Source: Streptomyces ruber (GTDB lineage: Bacteria; Actinomycetota; Actinomycetes; Streptomycetales; Streptomycetaceae). From it: 64,000 bases of DNA. Made by a program: the position numbers and the translations under genes. The notes below the pieces were generated by a model. It was not told the origin of the DNA, did not search any database, and saw only the letters and a list, made by a program, of their open reading frames with translations. The stretch lies in the NCBI RefSeq assembly GCF_014648075.1, contig NZ_BMQK01000001.1, positions 558,001 through 622,000 on the forward strand, read 5' to 3'. Shown here one piece after another: positions 41,621 to 48,948 of the stretch (positions within the stretch are counted from its first letter, which is position 1; each line of letters begins with the position of its first letter).

Positions 41621-42778
41621 ATGAGCGACAGGCACATCAGTCAGCACTTCGAGACCCTGGCGATCCACGCGGGCAACACCGCGGATCCCCTCACCGGCGC
41701 GGTCGTCCCGCCGATCTACCAGGTCTCGACCTACAAGCAGGACGGCGTCGGCGGCCTGCGCGGCGGTTACGAGTACAGCCGGAGCGCCAACCCCACCAGG
41801 ACCGCCCTGGAGGAGAACCTCGCCGCCCTGGAGGGCGGCCGCCGCGGGCTCGCGTTCGCGTCGGGGCTGGCGGCCGAGGACTGCCTGTTGCGTACGCTGC
41901 TCGCCCCCGGCGACCACGTGGTCATCCCGAACGACGCGTACGGCGGCACCTTCCGCCTCTTCGCGAAGGTCGTCTCGCGGTGGGGCGTCGAGTGGTCCGT
42001 CGCCGACTCGGGCGACCCGGCCGCCGTACGGGCCGCCCTCACTCCGAAGACAAAGGTCATCTGGGTGGAGACCCCCTCCAACCCGCTCCTCGGCGTCACC
42101 GACATCGCCGCCGTCGCCCAGGTCGCCCGCGAGGCCGGGGTGCGGCTGGTCGTCGACAACACCTTCGCCACGCCCTACCTCCAGCAGCCGCTCTCCCTCG
42201 GCGCGGACGTCGTCGTGCACTCGCTGACCAAGTACATGGGGGGCCACTCGGACGTCGTGGGCGGTGCCCTCGTCGTGGCCGACGAGGCGCTGGGCGAGGA
42301 GCTCGCGTTCCACCAGAACGCGATGGGCGCGGTCGCCGGGCCCTTCGACTCCTGGCTGGTGCTGCGCGGCACCAAGACCCTCGCCGTGCGCATGGACCGG
42401 CACAGCGAGAACGCCACGAAGGTCGCCGACATGCTCACCCGGCACGCACGCGTGACGAGCGTCCTCTACCCGGGCCTGCCCGAGCACCCGGGGCACGAGG
42501 CCGCGGCCAAGCAGATGAAGGCGTTCGGCGGCATGGTCTCCTTCCGCGTCGAGGGCGGCGAGGAGGCGGCCGTCGAGGTCTGCAACCGCGCCAAGGTGTT
42601 CACGCTCGGCGAGTCCCTCGGCGGTGTGGAGTCCCTGATCGAGCACCCGGGCCGCATGACGCACGCGTCCGCGGCCGGCTCGGCGCTCGAGGTGCCCGCC
42701 GACCTGGTCCGCCTCTCCGTGGGCATCGAGAACGTCGACGACCTCCTGGCCGACCTCCAGCAGGCCCTCGGCCGCTGA
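41621..42778 (+). CDS. metB: Cystathionine gamma-synthase/gamma-lyase (PLP)
   Basis: 385-residue PLP enzyme of the Cys/Met metabolism family. It makes or cleaves cystathionine in transsulfuration. Landmarks: LAIHAGNTADPLTGAVVPPIYQVST, YEYSRSANPTRTALE, ASGLAAEDCLL, VDNTFATPYLQQPL, PLP lysine in VHSLTKYMGGHSD, and the substrate loop LGESLGGVESLIEHPGRMTH. Sequence alone does not separate synthase from lyase; both reactions occur in this subgroup. TACGCT (41607-41612) ends 8 nt before the ATG at 41621 and there is no ribosome site, so it looks leaderless. Confidence 0.88.
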   Translation: MSDRHISQHFETLAIHAGNTADPLTGAVVPPIYQVSTYKQDGVGGLRGGYEYSRSANPTRTALEENLAALEGGRRGLAFASGLAAEDCLLRTLLAPGDHVVIPNDAYGGTFRLFAKVVSRWGVEWSVADSGDPAAVRAALTPKTKVIWVETPSNPLLGVTDIAAVAQVAREAGVRLVVDNTFATPYLQQPLSLGADVVVHSLTKYMGGHSDVVGGALVVADEALGEELAFHQNAMGAVAGPFDSWLVLRGTKTLAVRMDRHSENATKVADMLTRHARVTSVLYPGLPEHPGHEAAAKQMKAFGGMVSFRVEGGEEAAVEVCNRAKVFTLGESLGGVESLIEHPGRMTHASAAGSALEVPADLVRLSVGIENVDDLLADLQQALGR

Positions 42779-42806
42779 CCACCGGCGGCCGCCGGCCGGC
42801 CGGTGC

Positions 42807-43055
42807 TCACCAGCCGGTCAGCGGCGGCGTCGTGTCCGACGGCGGCTGCACCCAGGGGCGCGCCGCCGACGCCCACAGGACGAACGCGACGACCGCCGCC
42901 AGCAGCACCAGCCACAGCAGACGGCGGACCGCGGCCCGGCGGCGCAGCATGCGCCCGCCGAGCCGCACCGCGTCCCCGTACAGCTCGGGCGGCACGGGCG
43001 GCGGCGTCCGCTCCAGGAGCCGCCGTGCGACGGTCTCCCGCTCACGTCTGTTCAT
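42807..43055 (-). CDS. Small single-pass membrane protein coupled to the sigma-like gene
   Basis: 82 residues: a basic cytoplasmic N-terminus (NRRERETVARRLLERTPPPVPPELYGDAVRLGGRMLRRRAA in part), one membrane helix (LLWLVLLAAVVAFVLWASA) and a short Pro-rich outer tail. Its ATG overlaps the stop of the sigma-like gene by ATGA. That coupling, with a sigma-like partner, is the layout of sigma/anti-sigma pairs, but it lacks a zinc HxxxCxxC anti-sigma motif. It could tether or modulate the partner protein; this is inference. Confidence 0.75.
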   Translation of the reverse strand: MNRRERETVARRLLERTPPPVPPELYGDAVRLGGRMLRRRAAVRRLLWLVLLAAVVAFVLWASAARPWVQPPSDTTPPLTGW

Positions 43056-43585
43056 GACCGCGCCGCCCCGACGGCCGCGGGCGCCCGCCCGCGCGGCGGA
43101 CGGAGCAGGTCCGCGGTGGCCCGCGCACAGAGCGCCCGTACGCGGTCCGCGGGCAGCCCCAGCAGCGCCGCCGTCTGCTCCTCGGCGACGCCCTCGAACA
43201 GCCTGAGGACGACGACCAGCCGCTGCCGCGGCGTGAGCGCCGAGAGCGCCGCGGGCGCCGCGGGTGCGTCCGGCGGGCGGAACCGGACGGAGCGCCGGCC
43301 GGGCCGGCGGCGGCCGTACCAGGGCCACGCCCCGTCCGCGAAGCGGAGGACCAGGTGCCTGCGCGTCCGGTCGTACGGGTCCTCGCCGTGCAGACGGTCC
43401 CAGGAGGCGTACGTCGAGGCGAGGGAGAGCGTCAGCAGGCGTCGCGCGCGCGGGTTGTCGTCCGGGGGTTCCGCCGTGAGCAGTGTGGCGGCGTGCAGGA
43501 GCCGCCCGGCCGCGCCCGCGACGAACGCCTCGAACTCCCGGGCCCGGCGTGCCTCCGCCGCTTCGGACGCCTGCCGTTCGCGCAC
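43052..43585 (-). CDS. Sigma-factor-like protein (divergent SigE family)
   Basis: 177 residues. The C-terminal half is a sigma region-4-like helix-turn-helix (ALTPRQRLVVVLRLFEGVAEEQTAALLGLPADRVRALCARATADLL). The N-terminal half aligns by eye with region 2 of SigE-family factors such as SigQ (compare LASTYASWDRL with FSTYRAWDRI) but the promoter-recognition helix (normally NLHISAWRRRK) is degenerate, FADGAWPWYGRRRPG. It may be a degraded sigma factor that binds promoters poorly, or a regulator using region 4 only. The GTG at 43585 has GGGAGG 4 nt upstream. Its stop overlaps the small membrane protein gene. Confidence 0.7.
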   Translation of the reverse strand: MRERQASEAAEARRAREFEAFVAGAAGRLLHAATLLTAEPPDDNPRARRLLTLSLASTYASWDRLHGEDPYDRTRRHLVLRFADGAWPWYGRRRPGRRSVRFRPPDAPAAPAALSALTPRQRLVVVLRLFEGVAEEQTAALLGLPADRVRALCARATADLLRPPRGRAPAAVGAARS

Positions 43586-43818
43586 CGTGCCTCCCGTCCG
43601 GGGGCACTCCGACGGCTCGACGGGCCCCGGTCTCATATCAGGCCGGGAGCCGCCCCACGGTCAAGAGCCGTGCACGCGCGTGGGAGGACGGGCGCCGCCG
43701 TACACCGGCCGTGATCAAGCACCACACGAGTGGGGGACATCGCCGACGGGCCCACGGACCCCGTAAGTGAACGGCGCGACCGGACGCGGCCGGATCCGTG
43801 CGCTTCGGCCCGGGACGC

Positions 43819-44343
43819 TCAGGAGGCCGGTTCCGAGTCCGCCGACGAGGCGCCCGGAACGGTCATACGGGCGGACAGCGCGCCGTTGAAGCGGGTCAGG
43901 AGCGCGCAGAACGTCTCGCGCTCCTCCGGCTCCCAGTCCTGCGTGAGCTCCGCCATCAGCTGCCGTCGCGAGGACCGCACCTCGTCCAGGCGGGCCAGTC
44001 CGCGCGGGGAGAGCTGGAGCACCACCGCGCGCCCGTCCTCCGGGTGGGAGGTGCGCTTGACCAGCCCGGTGTCGACGAGCGGCGCCACCTGCCGGGTGAC
44101 CGTGGACGAGTCGATGCCCATGCTGGCGGCGAGGGCCTTGACGCCCATCGGGCCCTCTTTGTCGAGCCGGTTGAGCAGCAGGTACGCGGCGCGGTCCATG
44201 GAGTTGCGCACCTGCCCGACGCCGCCGAGCCGGGTCTGTTCGGCACGGCGTGCGAACACCGCGACCTCGTGCTGCAGCGCGTCCAGAAGACCGGTGTCAC
44301 CGACGGTCGTCATGTCCATCGACATGTCAGGTGGTGTGGGCAT
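43819..44343 (-). CDS. MarR-family regulator
   Basis: 174-residue winged-helix regulator. The DNA-binding part is AYLLLNRLDKEGPMGVKALAASMGIDSSTVTRQVAPLVDTGLVKRTSHPEDGRAVVLQLSPRG, with the DGR wing tip. Flanking helices would form the dimer. ATG at 44343; shorter in-frame starts at MSMD and MTTV are possible. It is divergent from the threonine dehydratase gene with 144 bp between, so it may control that gene or itself. Ligand unknown. Confidence 0.87.
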   Translation of the reverse strand: MPTPPDMSMDMTTVGDTGLLDALQHEVAVFARRAEQTRLGGVGQVRNSMDRAAYLLLNRLDKEGPMGVKALAASMGIDSSTVTRQVAPLVDTGLVKRTSHPEDGRAVVLQLSPRGLARLDEVRSSRRQLMAELTQDWEPEERETFCALLTRFNGALSARMTVPGASSADSEPAS

Positions 44344-44487
44344 GGCCGGGGGCTCACTTCATGCGTGGGTGCTGGGTTGGGGGACAGAGTACGCGGCGGA
44401 CAGCCGGGCCGTACCGACGCTGCGCAAACCGGTCGCGGCCGGTGGTACCGCCACGGGGGTGCGCTGTGAACTGCGAGACTGGTGGTC

Positions 44488-45717
44488 ATGAGCTACAACA
44501 CGGCTGACTCCTTGCCGCGCGTGACGATCGACGACGTCCGCGGCGCCCGGAAGATGCTCGAGGGCATCGCACGGGTCACCGCCATGGAGGGCAGCAGGCA
44601 CCTGTCGCAGCTGGTCGGCGCGCCGGTGCACCTCAAGTGCGAGAACCTGCAGCGGACCGGTTCGTTCAAGCTCCGCGGCGCGTACGTGCGCATCGCGGGG
44701 CTGCTGCCCGAGGAGCGCGCCGCCGGGGTCGTCGCCGCGAGCGCCGGCAACCACGCGCAGGGCGTCGCCCTGGCGTCCTCGCTGCTCGGGGTGCGCGCCA
44801 CGGTCTTCATGCCGAGGGGCGCCCCGCTGCCCAAGATCAGCGCGACCCGCGAGTACGGTGCCGAGGTGCGCCTGCACGGCATGGTCATCGACGAGACGCT
44901 GGCCGCCGCCCAGGCGTACGCGGCCGAGACGGGCGCGGTGTTCATCCACCCCTTCGACCACCCCGACGTCATCGCGGGCCAGGGCACGGTCGGCCTGGAG
45001 ATCCTGGAGCAGTGCCCCGAGGCCCGCACGCTGGTCGTGGGGATCGGCGGCGGCGGGCTGGCCGCGGGCGTCGCGGTCGCCGTGAAGGCGCTGCGCCCGG
45101 ACATACGCGTCGTCGGGGTGCAGGCGGAGGGCGCGGCCGCGTACCCGCCGTCGCTGGCGGCCGGGCGTCCGGTGTCCATCGACGCCCCGGCGACGATGGC
45201 GGACGGCATCAAGGTCGGCCGGCCCGGGGACGTCCCGTTCGGGATCATCGGCGAGCTGGTGGACGAGGTGCGCACGGTCTCGGAGGACGCGCTGTCCGCC
45301 GCGCTGCTGCTGTGCCTGGAGCGGGCCAAGCTGGTGGTCGAGCCGGCCGGGGCGAGTCCGGTCGCGGCCCTGCTGAGCGCGCCGGAGACGTTCGAGGGGC
45401 CGGTGGTCGCGCTGCTGTCCGGCGGCAACGTCGACCCGGTGCTGATGGAGCGCGTCCTGCGGCACGGCATGGCGGCCCAGGGCCGCTACCTGGCCGTCCG
45501 GCTGCGCCTGACGGACCGCCCGGGGGCTCTCGCCACGCTGCTCGGGGTGCTGTCGACGGTCGACGCCAACGTCCTCGACGTCAGCCACGTACGCACCGAC
45601 CCCCGGCTCGGCCTGACCGAGGCCGAGGTCGAACTGCACCTGGAGACGAAGGGCCCGGAGCACTGCACCGAGGTCGGTCACGCCCTCCGCGAGGCCGGCT
45701 ACACGGTCATGGACTGA
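44488..45717 (+). CDS. ilvA: Threonine dehydratase (threonine ammonia-lyase)
   Basis: 409-residue PLP enzyme that converts threonine to 2-oxobutanoate and ammonia. Catalytic domain: KCENLQRTGSFKLRGAY with the PLP lysine, SAGNHAQG (PLP phosphate/substrate loop), GGGGLAAGV and VEPAGASPVAALL. A C-terminal ACT-like regulatory domain starts near residue 330 (RLRLTDRPGALATLLGVLS ... VDANVLDVSH). It is nearer the catabolic/TdcB-with-ACT group than long biosynthetic IlvA, so the role may be isoleucine supply, propionyl-CoA formation or both. ATG at 44488; GAGACT ends 7 nt upstream. Divergent from marR. Confidence 0.88.
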   Translation: MSYNTADSLPRVTIDDVRGARKMLEGIARVTAMEGSRHLSQLVGAPVHLKCENLQRTGSFKLRGAYVRIAGLLPEERAAGVVAASAGNHAQGVALASSLLGVRATVFMPRGAPLPKISATREYGAEVRLHGMVIDETLAAAQAYAAETGAVFIHPFDHPDVIAGQGTVGLEILEQCPEARTLVVGIGGGGLAAGVAVAVKALRPDIRVVGVQAEGAAAYPPSLAAGRPVSIDAPATMADGIKVGRPGDVPFGIIGELVDEVRTVSEDALSAALLLCLERAKLVVEPAGASPVAALLSAPETFEGPVVALLSGGNVDPVLMERVLRHGMAAQGRYLAVRLRLTDRPGALATLLGVLSTVDANVLDVSHVRTDPRLGLTEAEVELHLETKGPEHCTEVGHALREAGYTVMD

Positions 45718-45894
45718 CGTCCGGACACATCCGGAACCGCACCGCGCCGCGAGTGACTGCGCCGCGAGCGACTGCGCCGCCGCGGCCGTGATCACGACGA
45801 CGCGGCCGGGGGCATGGCCCGGCCCGCCGGCCCGTGGACCGTCTGCCCCGGCTCGGTACGGCCGCGGCCTGATCACCCGGCCCGGTCCGCCAGG
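45718..45894. other. Spacer downstream of the threonine dehydratase gene
   Basis: Plain GC-rich sequence with short GACTGCGCCGC words and no gene. It leads into the repeat block. The whole ilvA-greA gap is 699 bp. Confidence 0.5.
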
Positions 45895-46240
45895 CCGGGA
45901 CTGCGGGCCTGGTTCGCCGGGTTGGGTTCGGCCGGCTCGGTTCGCCGGGTTTGGTTTGCGCGGTTCGGTCCGCCTGCCTCGGTTCGGCCAGCCCGGTTCG
46001 CTCGGCTCGGTTCGCCGGGTTCGGTTCGCCGGGTTCGGTTCGCGCGACTCGGTCCGCCTGCCTCGATTCGCCCGGCTCGGTCCGCCCGGACCGGTCCGGC
46101 CACCTCGGTCCGCCTGCCTCGATGCGCCCGGTTCGGTCCGCCCGGACCGGTCCGGCCACCTCGGTCCGCCCGGCTCGGTCCGCCCGATTCGGTCCGGCTC
46201 GGTCCGGCTCGGTCCGGACCGCCCGGACCGGTCCCCCCGG
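45895..46240. repeat. Degenerate short-unit repeat block
   Basis: About 345 bp composed of GGTTCGCC, GGTTCG, GGCTCGGTCCGCC words in multiples of about 15 nt. A clearer ~56-nt higher-order unit starts at 46049, 46105 and 46161 (TCGGTCCGCCTGCCTCGA...). All six frames remain open or nearly so, giving Arg/Pro/Gly-rich nonsense, so I treat it as noncoding. Confidence 0.8.
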
Positions 46241-46416
46241 CCGTAACTCCGTCCCCTGTGCAACGGTGCCCCCGGCGCCGAAAGGGCGGCCGGGGGCACC
46301 GGGTGGGTGGTCGGGTCGGCGGGCCGGAGCCCGTGGCATCCGTGGGCGGCCGGTTCCGGGGCGGCACCCGGGGCCTTCGGGGCGGGGCCGGTGTGCCGGG
46401 TGCGGCCGGACGGTGC

Positions 46417-46914
46417 TCAGCCCTGGTAGGGCTCCGCCTTGAGGACCTTCACCGAAGCGGTCTTGCCGTTCGGCAGCTCGTACTGGGCGACCTCGCCGGC
46501 CTGCTTGCCGATCACGCCCCGGCCGAGCGGCGACTGCGGCGAGTACGTCTCGACGTCGGAGCTCGCGTACTCGCGGGAGGCGAGCAGGAAGGTCAGCGTG
46601 TCGTCCTCGTCACCGTCGAACGCGATGGTCACGACCATGCCGGGCGCCACCGCGCCGTCGGAGGCCGGGGCCTCGCCGACCTTCGCGGTCTCCAGGAGCT
46701 GGGTGAGCTGGCGCACGCGGAGCTCCTGCTTGCCCTGCTCCTCCTTGGCCGCGTGGTACCCGCCGTTCTCGCGCAGGTCCCCCTCCTCGCGCGCGGCGGC
46801 GATCTTCGCGGAGATCTCCGTGCGTGCGGGACCAGTAAGGTACTCAAGCTCGTCCTTGAGCTTGTTGTACGCCTCCTGGGTCAGCCAGGTGACGTTCTCG
46901 CTGGTCTGGGTCAC
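46417..46914 (-). CDS. greA: Transcription elongation factor GreA
   Basis: 165 residues: N-terminal antiparallel coiled coil with the acidic tip (AAREEGDLRENGGYHAAKEEQ, the Asp and Glu that enter the polymerase active site) and the C-terminal FKBP-like domain (SPLGRGVIGKQAGE motif). It rescues backtracked RNA polymerase by stimulating transcript cleavage. GTG at 46914 with GAGGAG 7 nt upstream. A candidate promoter is at 46938-46966. The 700-bp repeat-rich gap behind its stop is unusual. Confidence 0.94.
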   Translation of the reverse strand: MTQTSENVTWLTQEAYNKLKDELEYLTGPARTEISAKIAAAREEGDLRENGGYHAAKEEQGKQELRVRQLTQLLETAKVGEAPASDGAVAPGMVVTIAFDGDEDDTLTFLLASREYASSDVETYSPQSPLGRGVIGKQAGEVAQYELPNGKTASVKVLKAEPYQG

Positions 46915-46937
46915 AGGTGCTCCTCGTAGGTACTTGG

Positions 46938-46966
46938 AATACAAAGCATCGCCCTACCCAGAACAA
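46938..46966 (-). promoter_or_regulatory. Candidate greA promoter
   Basis: On the reverse strand, TTGTTC (46961-46966) and TGTATT (46938-46943) are separated by 17 nt, 24 nt upstream of the GTG. Confidence 0.4.
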
Positions 46967-47094
46967 TGTTCCTTCATGAGTGGGCGAAACCACGAGCCTA
47001 ACAATTCAGTGGCCGAAGGGGGAGGACATAAGCGGCGAGAACCACGTCGCCGCAGGTCAGCAGGGAGACACGCCGACCGGCGCGCGGGGCCGGA

Positions 47095-47493
47095 TCAGCC
47101 GGCGCGGCAGCCCACCAGCTCCGCCGTGGTGCCGGGAGACGTCGTACGGAGCGTGACGACCTCGTCGATACGGGTGGCGTCCCCGTCGAAGCGGAAGTCG
47201 GCCCGGCCGACCTCGGCCCCGTCCGCGGACTGCGAGCGCAGGGTGCAGTAACCGCTCGCGCCGGCGTCCTTGTGGACCTCCAGGTGCACCGCGACCGAGT
47301 CGTCCGACAGCTCGAACTTGATCACCTCGGCGCTGATCTCGCTGCCGGCGACGTAGTGGAAGCCGAACCAGCCGACGAGGAGGACCAGGCAGGCACCGAG
47401 CACCGAGCCGACGATCCTGAGAGTACGGTCGGTGCGCGCGTCGGCGGAGCGGCCGTACCGCCCCTCGGGCAGCCGTGTGCTCGGCGTACTCAT
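47095..47493 (-). CDS. DUF4307 membrane protein
   Basis: 132 residues: basic N-terminus ending GRYGRSADARTDRTLR, one membrane helix (IVGSVLGACLVLLVGWFGFHYVAG) and an outer beta-rich domain (ISAEVIKFELSDDSVAVHLEVHKDAGASGYCTLRSQSADG ... LVGCRAG) with two Cys. This is the DUF4307 family found next to mca and greA in many actinomycetes. The conserved neighbourhood suggests a link to redox or mycothiol biology, but no function is established. ATG at 47493 with GGGAGG upstream; divergent from mca. Confidence 0.85.
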   Translation of the reverse strand: MSTPSTRLPEGRYGRSADARTDRTLRIVGSVLGACLVLLVGWFGFHYVAGSEISAEVIKFELSDDSVAVHLEVHKDAGASGYCTLRSQSADGAEVGRADFRFDGDATRIDEVVTLRTTSPGTTAELVGCRAG

Positions 47494-47666
47494 GATCGTC
47501 CTCCCGGATGGGCTCCGGCGAATGTCCCGAAAGGGACCTCAGGTACCCCTCCCGGAATTTTTCCACCCGCCGATTCGGTCACTATAGAAGCCGCCCGACA
47601 CCCCGGTTCACACCGGGCCGAGTGACCGAGTTCCGGCCGGGCGCCGACTTAACCGAGGATGGAGTC

Positions 47667-48548
47667 TTGACAGACCAGCTGCGACTGATGGCCGTGCACG
47701 CACACCCCGACGACGAGTCGAGCAAGGGCGCGGCCACCATGGCGAAGTACGTGTCCGAGGGGGTGGACGTGCTGGTGGTGACCTGCACGGGCGGGGAGCG
47801 CGGCTCCATCCTCAACCCCAAGCTGCAGGGCGACAAGTACATCGAGGAGCACATTCACGAAGTACGCAAGAAGGAGATGGACGAGGCGCGCGAGATCCTC
47901 GGGATCAAGCAGGAGTGGCTCGGTTTCGTCGACTCCGGGCTGCCCGAGGGCGACCCGCTGCCGCCGCTCCCCGAGGGCTGCTTCGCCCTGGAGGACGTCG
48001 ACAAGGCGGCCGGGGAGCTGGTGAGAAAGATCCGGTCGTTCCGTCCGCAGGTGATCACCACCTACGACGAGAACGGCGGCTACCCGCACCCCGACCACAT
48101 CATGACCCACAAGATCTCCATGGTGGCGTTCGAGTACGCGGCGGACACCGACAAGTACCCGGAGGCCGAGTACGGCCCCGCATACCAGCCGAAGAAGCTC
48201 TACTACAACCAGGGCTTCAACCGTCCGCGCACCGAGGCGCTGCACCAGGCGATGCTGGACCGCGGCCTGGAGTCGCCGTACGGGGACTGGCTCAAGCGCT
48301 GGGAGGAGACGGGGCACAAGGACCGCACCCTGACCACGCACGTCCCCTGCGCCGACTTCTACGAGATCCGCGACAAGGCGCTGATCGCGCACGCCACGCA
48401 GATCGACCCCGACGGCGGCTGGTTCCGAGTGCCGCTGGAGCTGCAGCGGGAGGTCTGGCCGACGGAGGAGTACGAACTGGCGAAGTCGCTCGTCGACACC
48501 TCCCTCCCCGAGGACGACCTCTTCGCGGGCATCCGGGACAATGCCTGA
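47667..48548 (+). CDS. mca: Mycothiol S-conjugate amidase
   Basis: 293-residue zinc amidase that cleaves mycothiol S-conjugates to a mercapturic acid and GlcN-Ins, the detoxification step for alkylating agents and antibiotics in actinomycetes. LmbE-fold metal sites: HAHPDDESSKG at residues ~10-20 and HPDHIMTHK. The length and the Lys/Tyr-rich loop near 190 separate it from MshB. The start is TTG at 47667, with GGAG 6 nt upstream, matching the conserved (M/L)TDQLRLMAVH start. Overlaps the next gene. Confidence 0.93.
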   Translation: MTDQLRLMAVHAHPDDESSKGAATMAKYVSEGVDVLVVTCTGGERGSILNPKLQGDKYIEEHIHEVRKKEMDEAREILGIKQEWLGFVDSGLPEGDPLPPLPEGCFALEDVDKAAGELVRKIRSFRPQVITTYDENGGYPHPDHIMTHKISMVAFEYAADTDKYPEAEYGPAYQPKKLYYNQGFNRPRTEALHQAMLDRGLESPYGDWLKRWEETGHKDRTLTTHVPCADFYEIRDKALIAHATQIDPDGGWFRVPLELQREVWPTEEYELAKSLVDTSLPEDDLFAGIRDNA

Positions 48549-48819
48549 CATGAGCGCAAGCGCAAGCCTGGCAATGACGCACCTCGTCCCGCTCGCGGCG
48601 GAGGTCGACGAGGACAAGGTGACCCCCGGCGTCCTCGGCTTCATCGTGTTCGCGGTGATGGCCCTGGCGGTGTGGGGGCTGATGAAGTCCCTGAACAAGC
48701 ACATGGGCAGGGTGGACTTCAAGGAGACGGGCGACACGGGCGGCGATGCGTCGGCGTCGGTGTCCTCGGCGTCCTCCGCGTCCGGGACCGGCGGGAAGGC
48801 GTCCCCGGCCAAGGGCTGA
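48541..48819 (+). CDS. Small membrane protein after mca
   Basis: 92 residues: short outer/acidic part (AAEVDEDKVTPG), one membrane helix (VLGFIVFAVMALAVWGLMKSL) and a Lys-rich then Ser/Ala/Gly-rich cytoplasmic tail. The ATG at 48541 overlaps the mca stop by 8 nt; an ATG at 48550, 1 nt after that stop, is as likely. It is conserved beside mca in Streptomyces and probably cotranscribed with it. No function known. Confidence 0.75.
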   Translation: MPDMSASASLAMTHLVPLAAEVDEDKVTPGVLGFIVFAVMALAVWGLMKSLNKHMGRVDFKETGDTGGDASASVSSASSASGTGGKASPAKG

Positions 48820-48948
48820 GCGCCGCCCGCGACGGCGGCGGGCCGTCGCTCCACGCGGCGACGGGCCGCCGGCACGGCCTCGTGGCGCCCCCGGGCGCCG
48901 CGGGGCCATGCCGTGCTTTCCGCGCCTCCCACGCTTCTCGTGCTTTCC

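Noticed and set aside
42782..42795. CCGGCGGCCGCCGG palindrome between the metB stop and the small membrane gene stop
   Set aside because: A 14-bp GC-only palindrome is expected at this base composition; it may aid termination but I cannot support more.
45788..46246. 152-residue plus-strand open frame in the ilvA-greA gap
   Set aside because: Entirely the repeat block; composition Arg/Pro/Gly-rich in every frame, no ribosome site or homology pattern.
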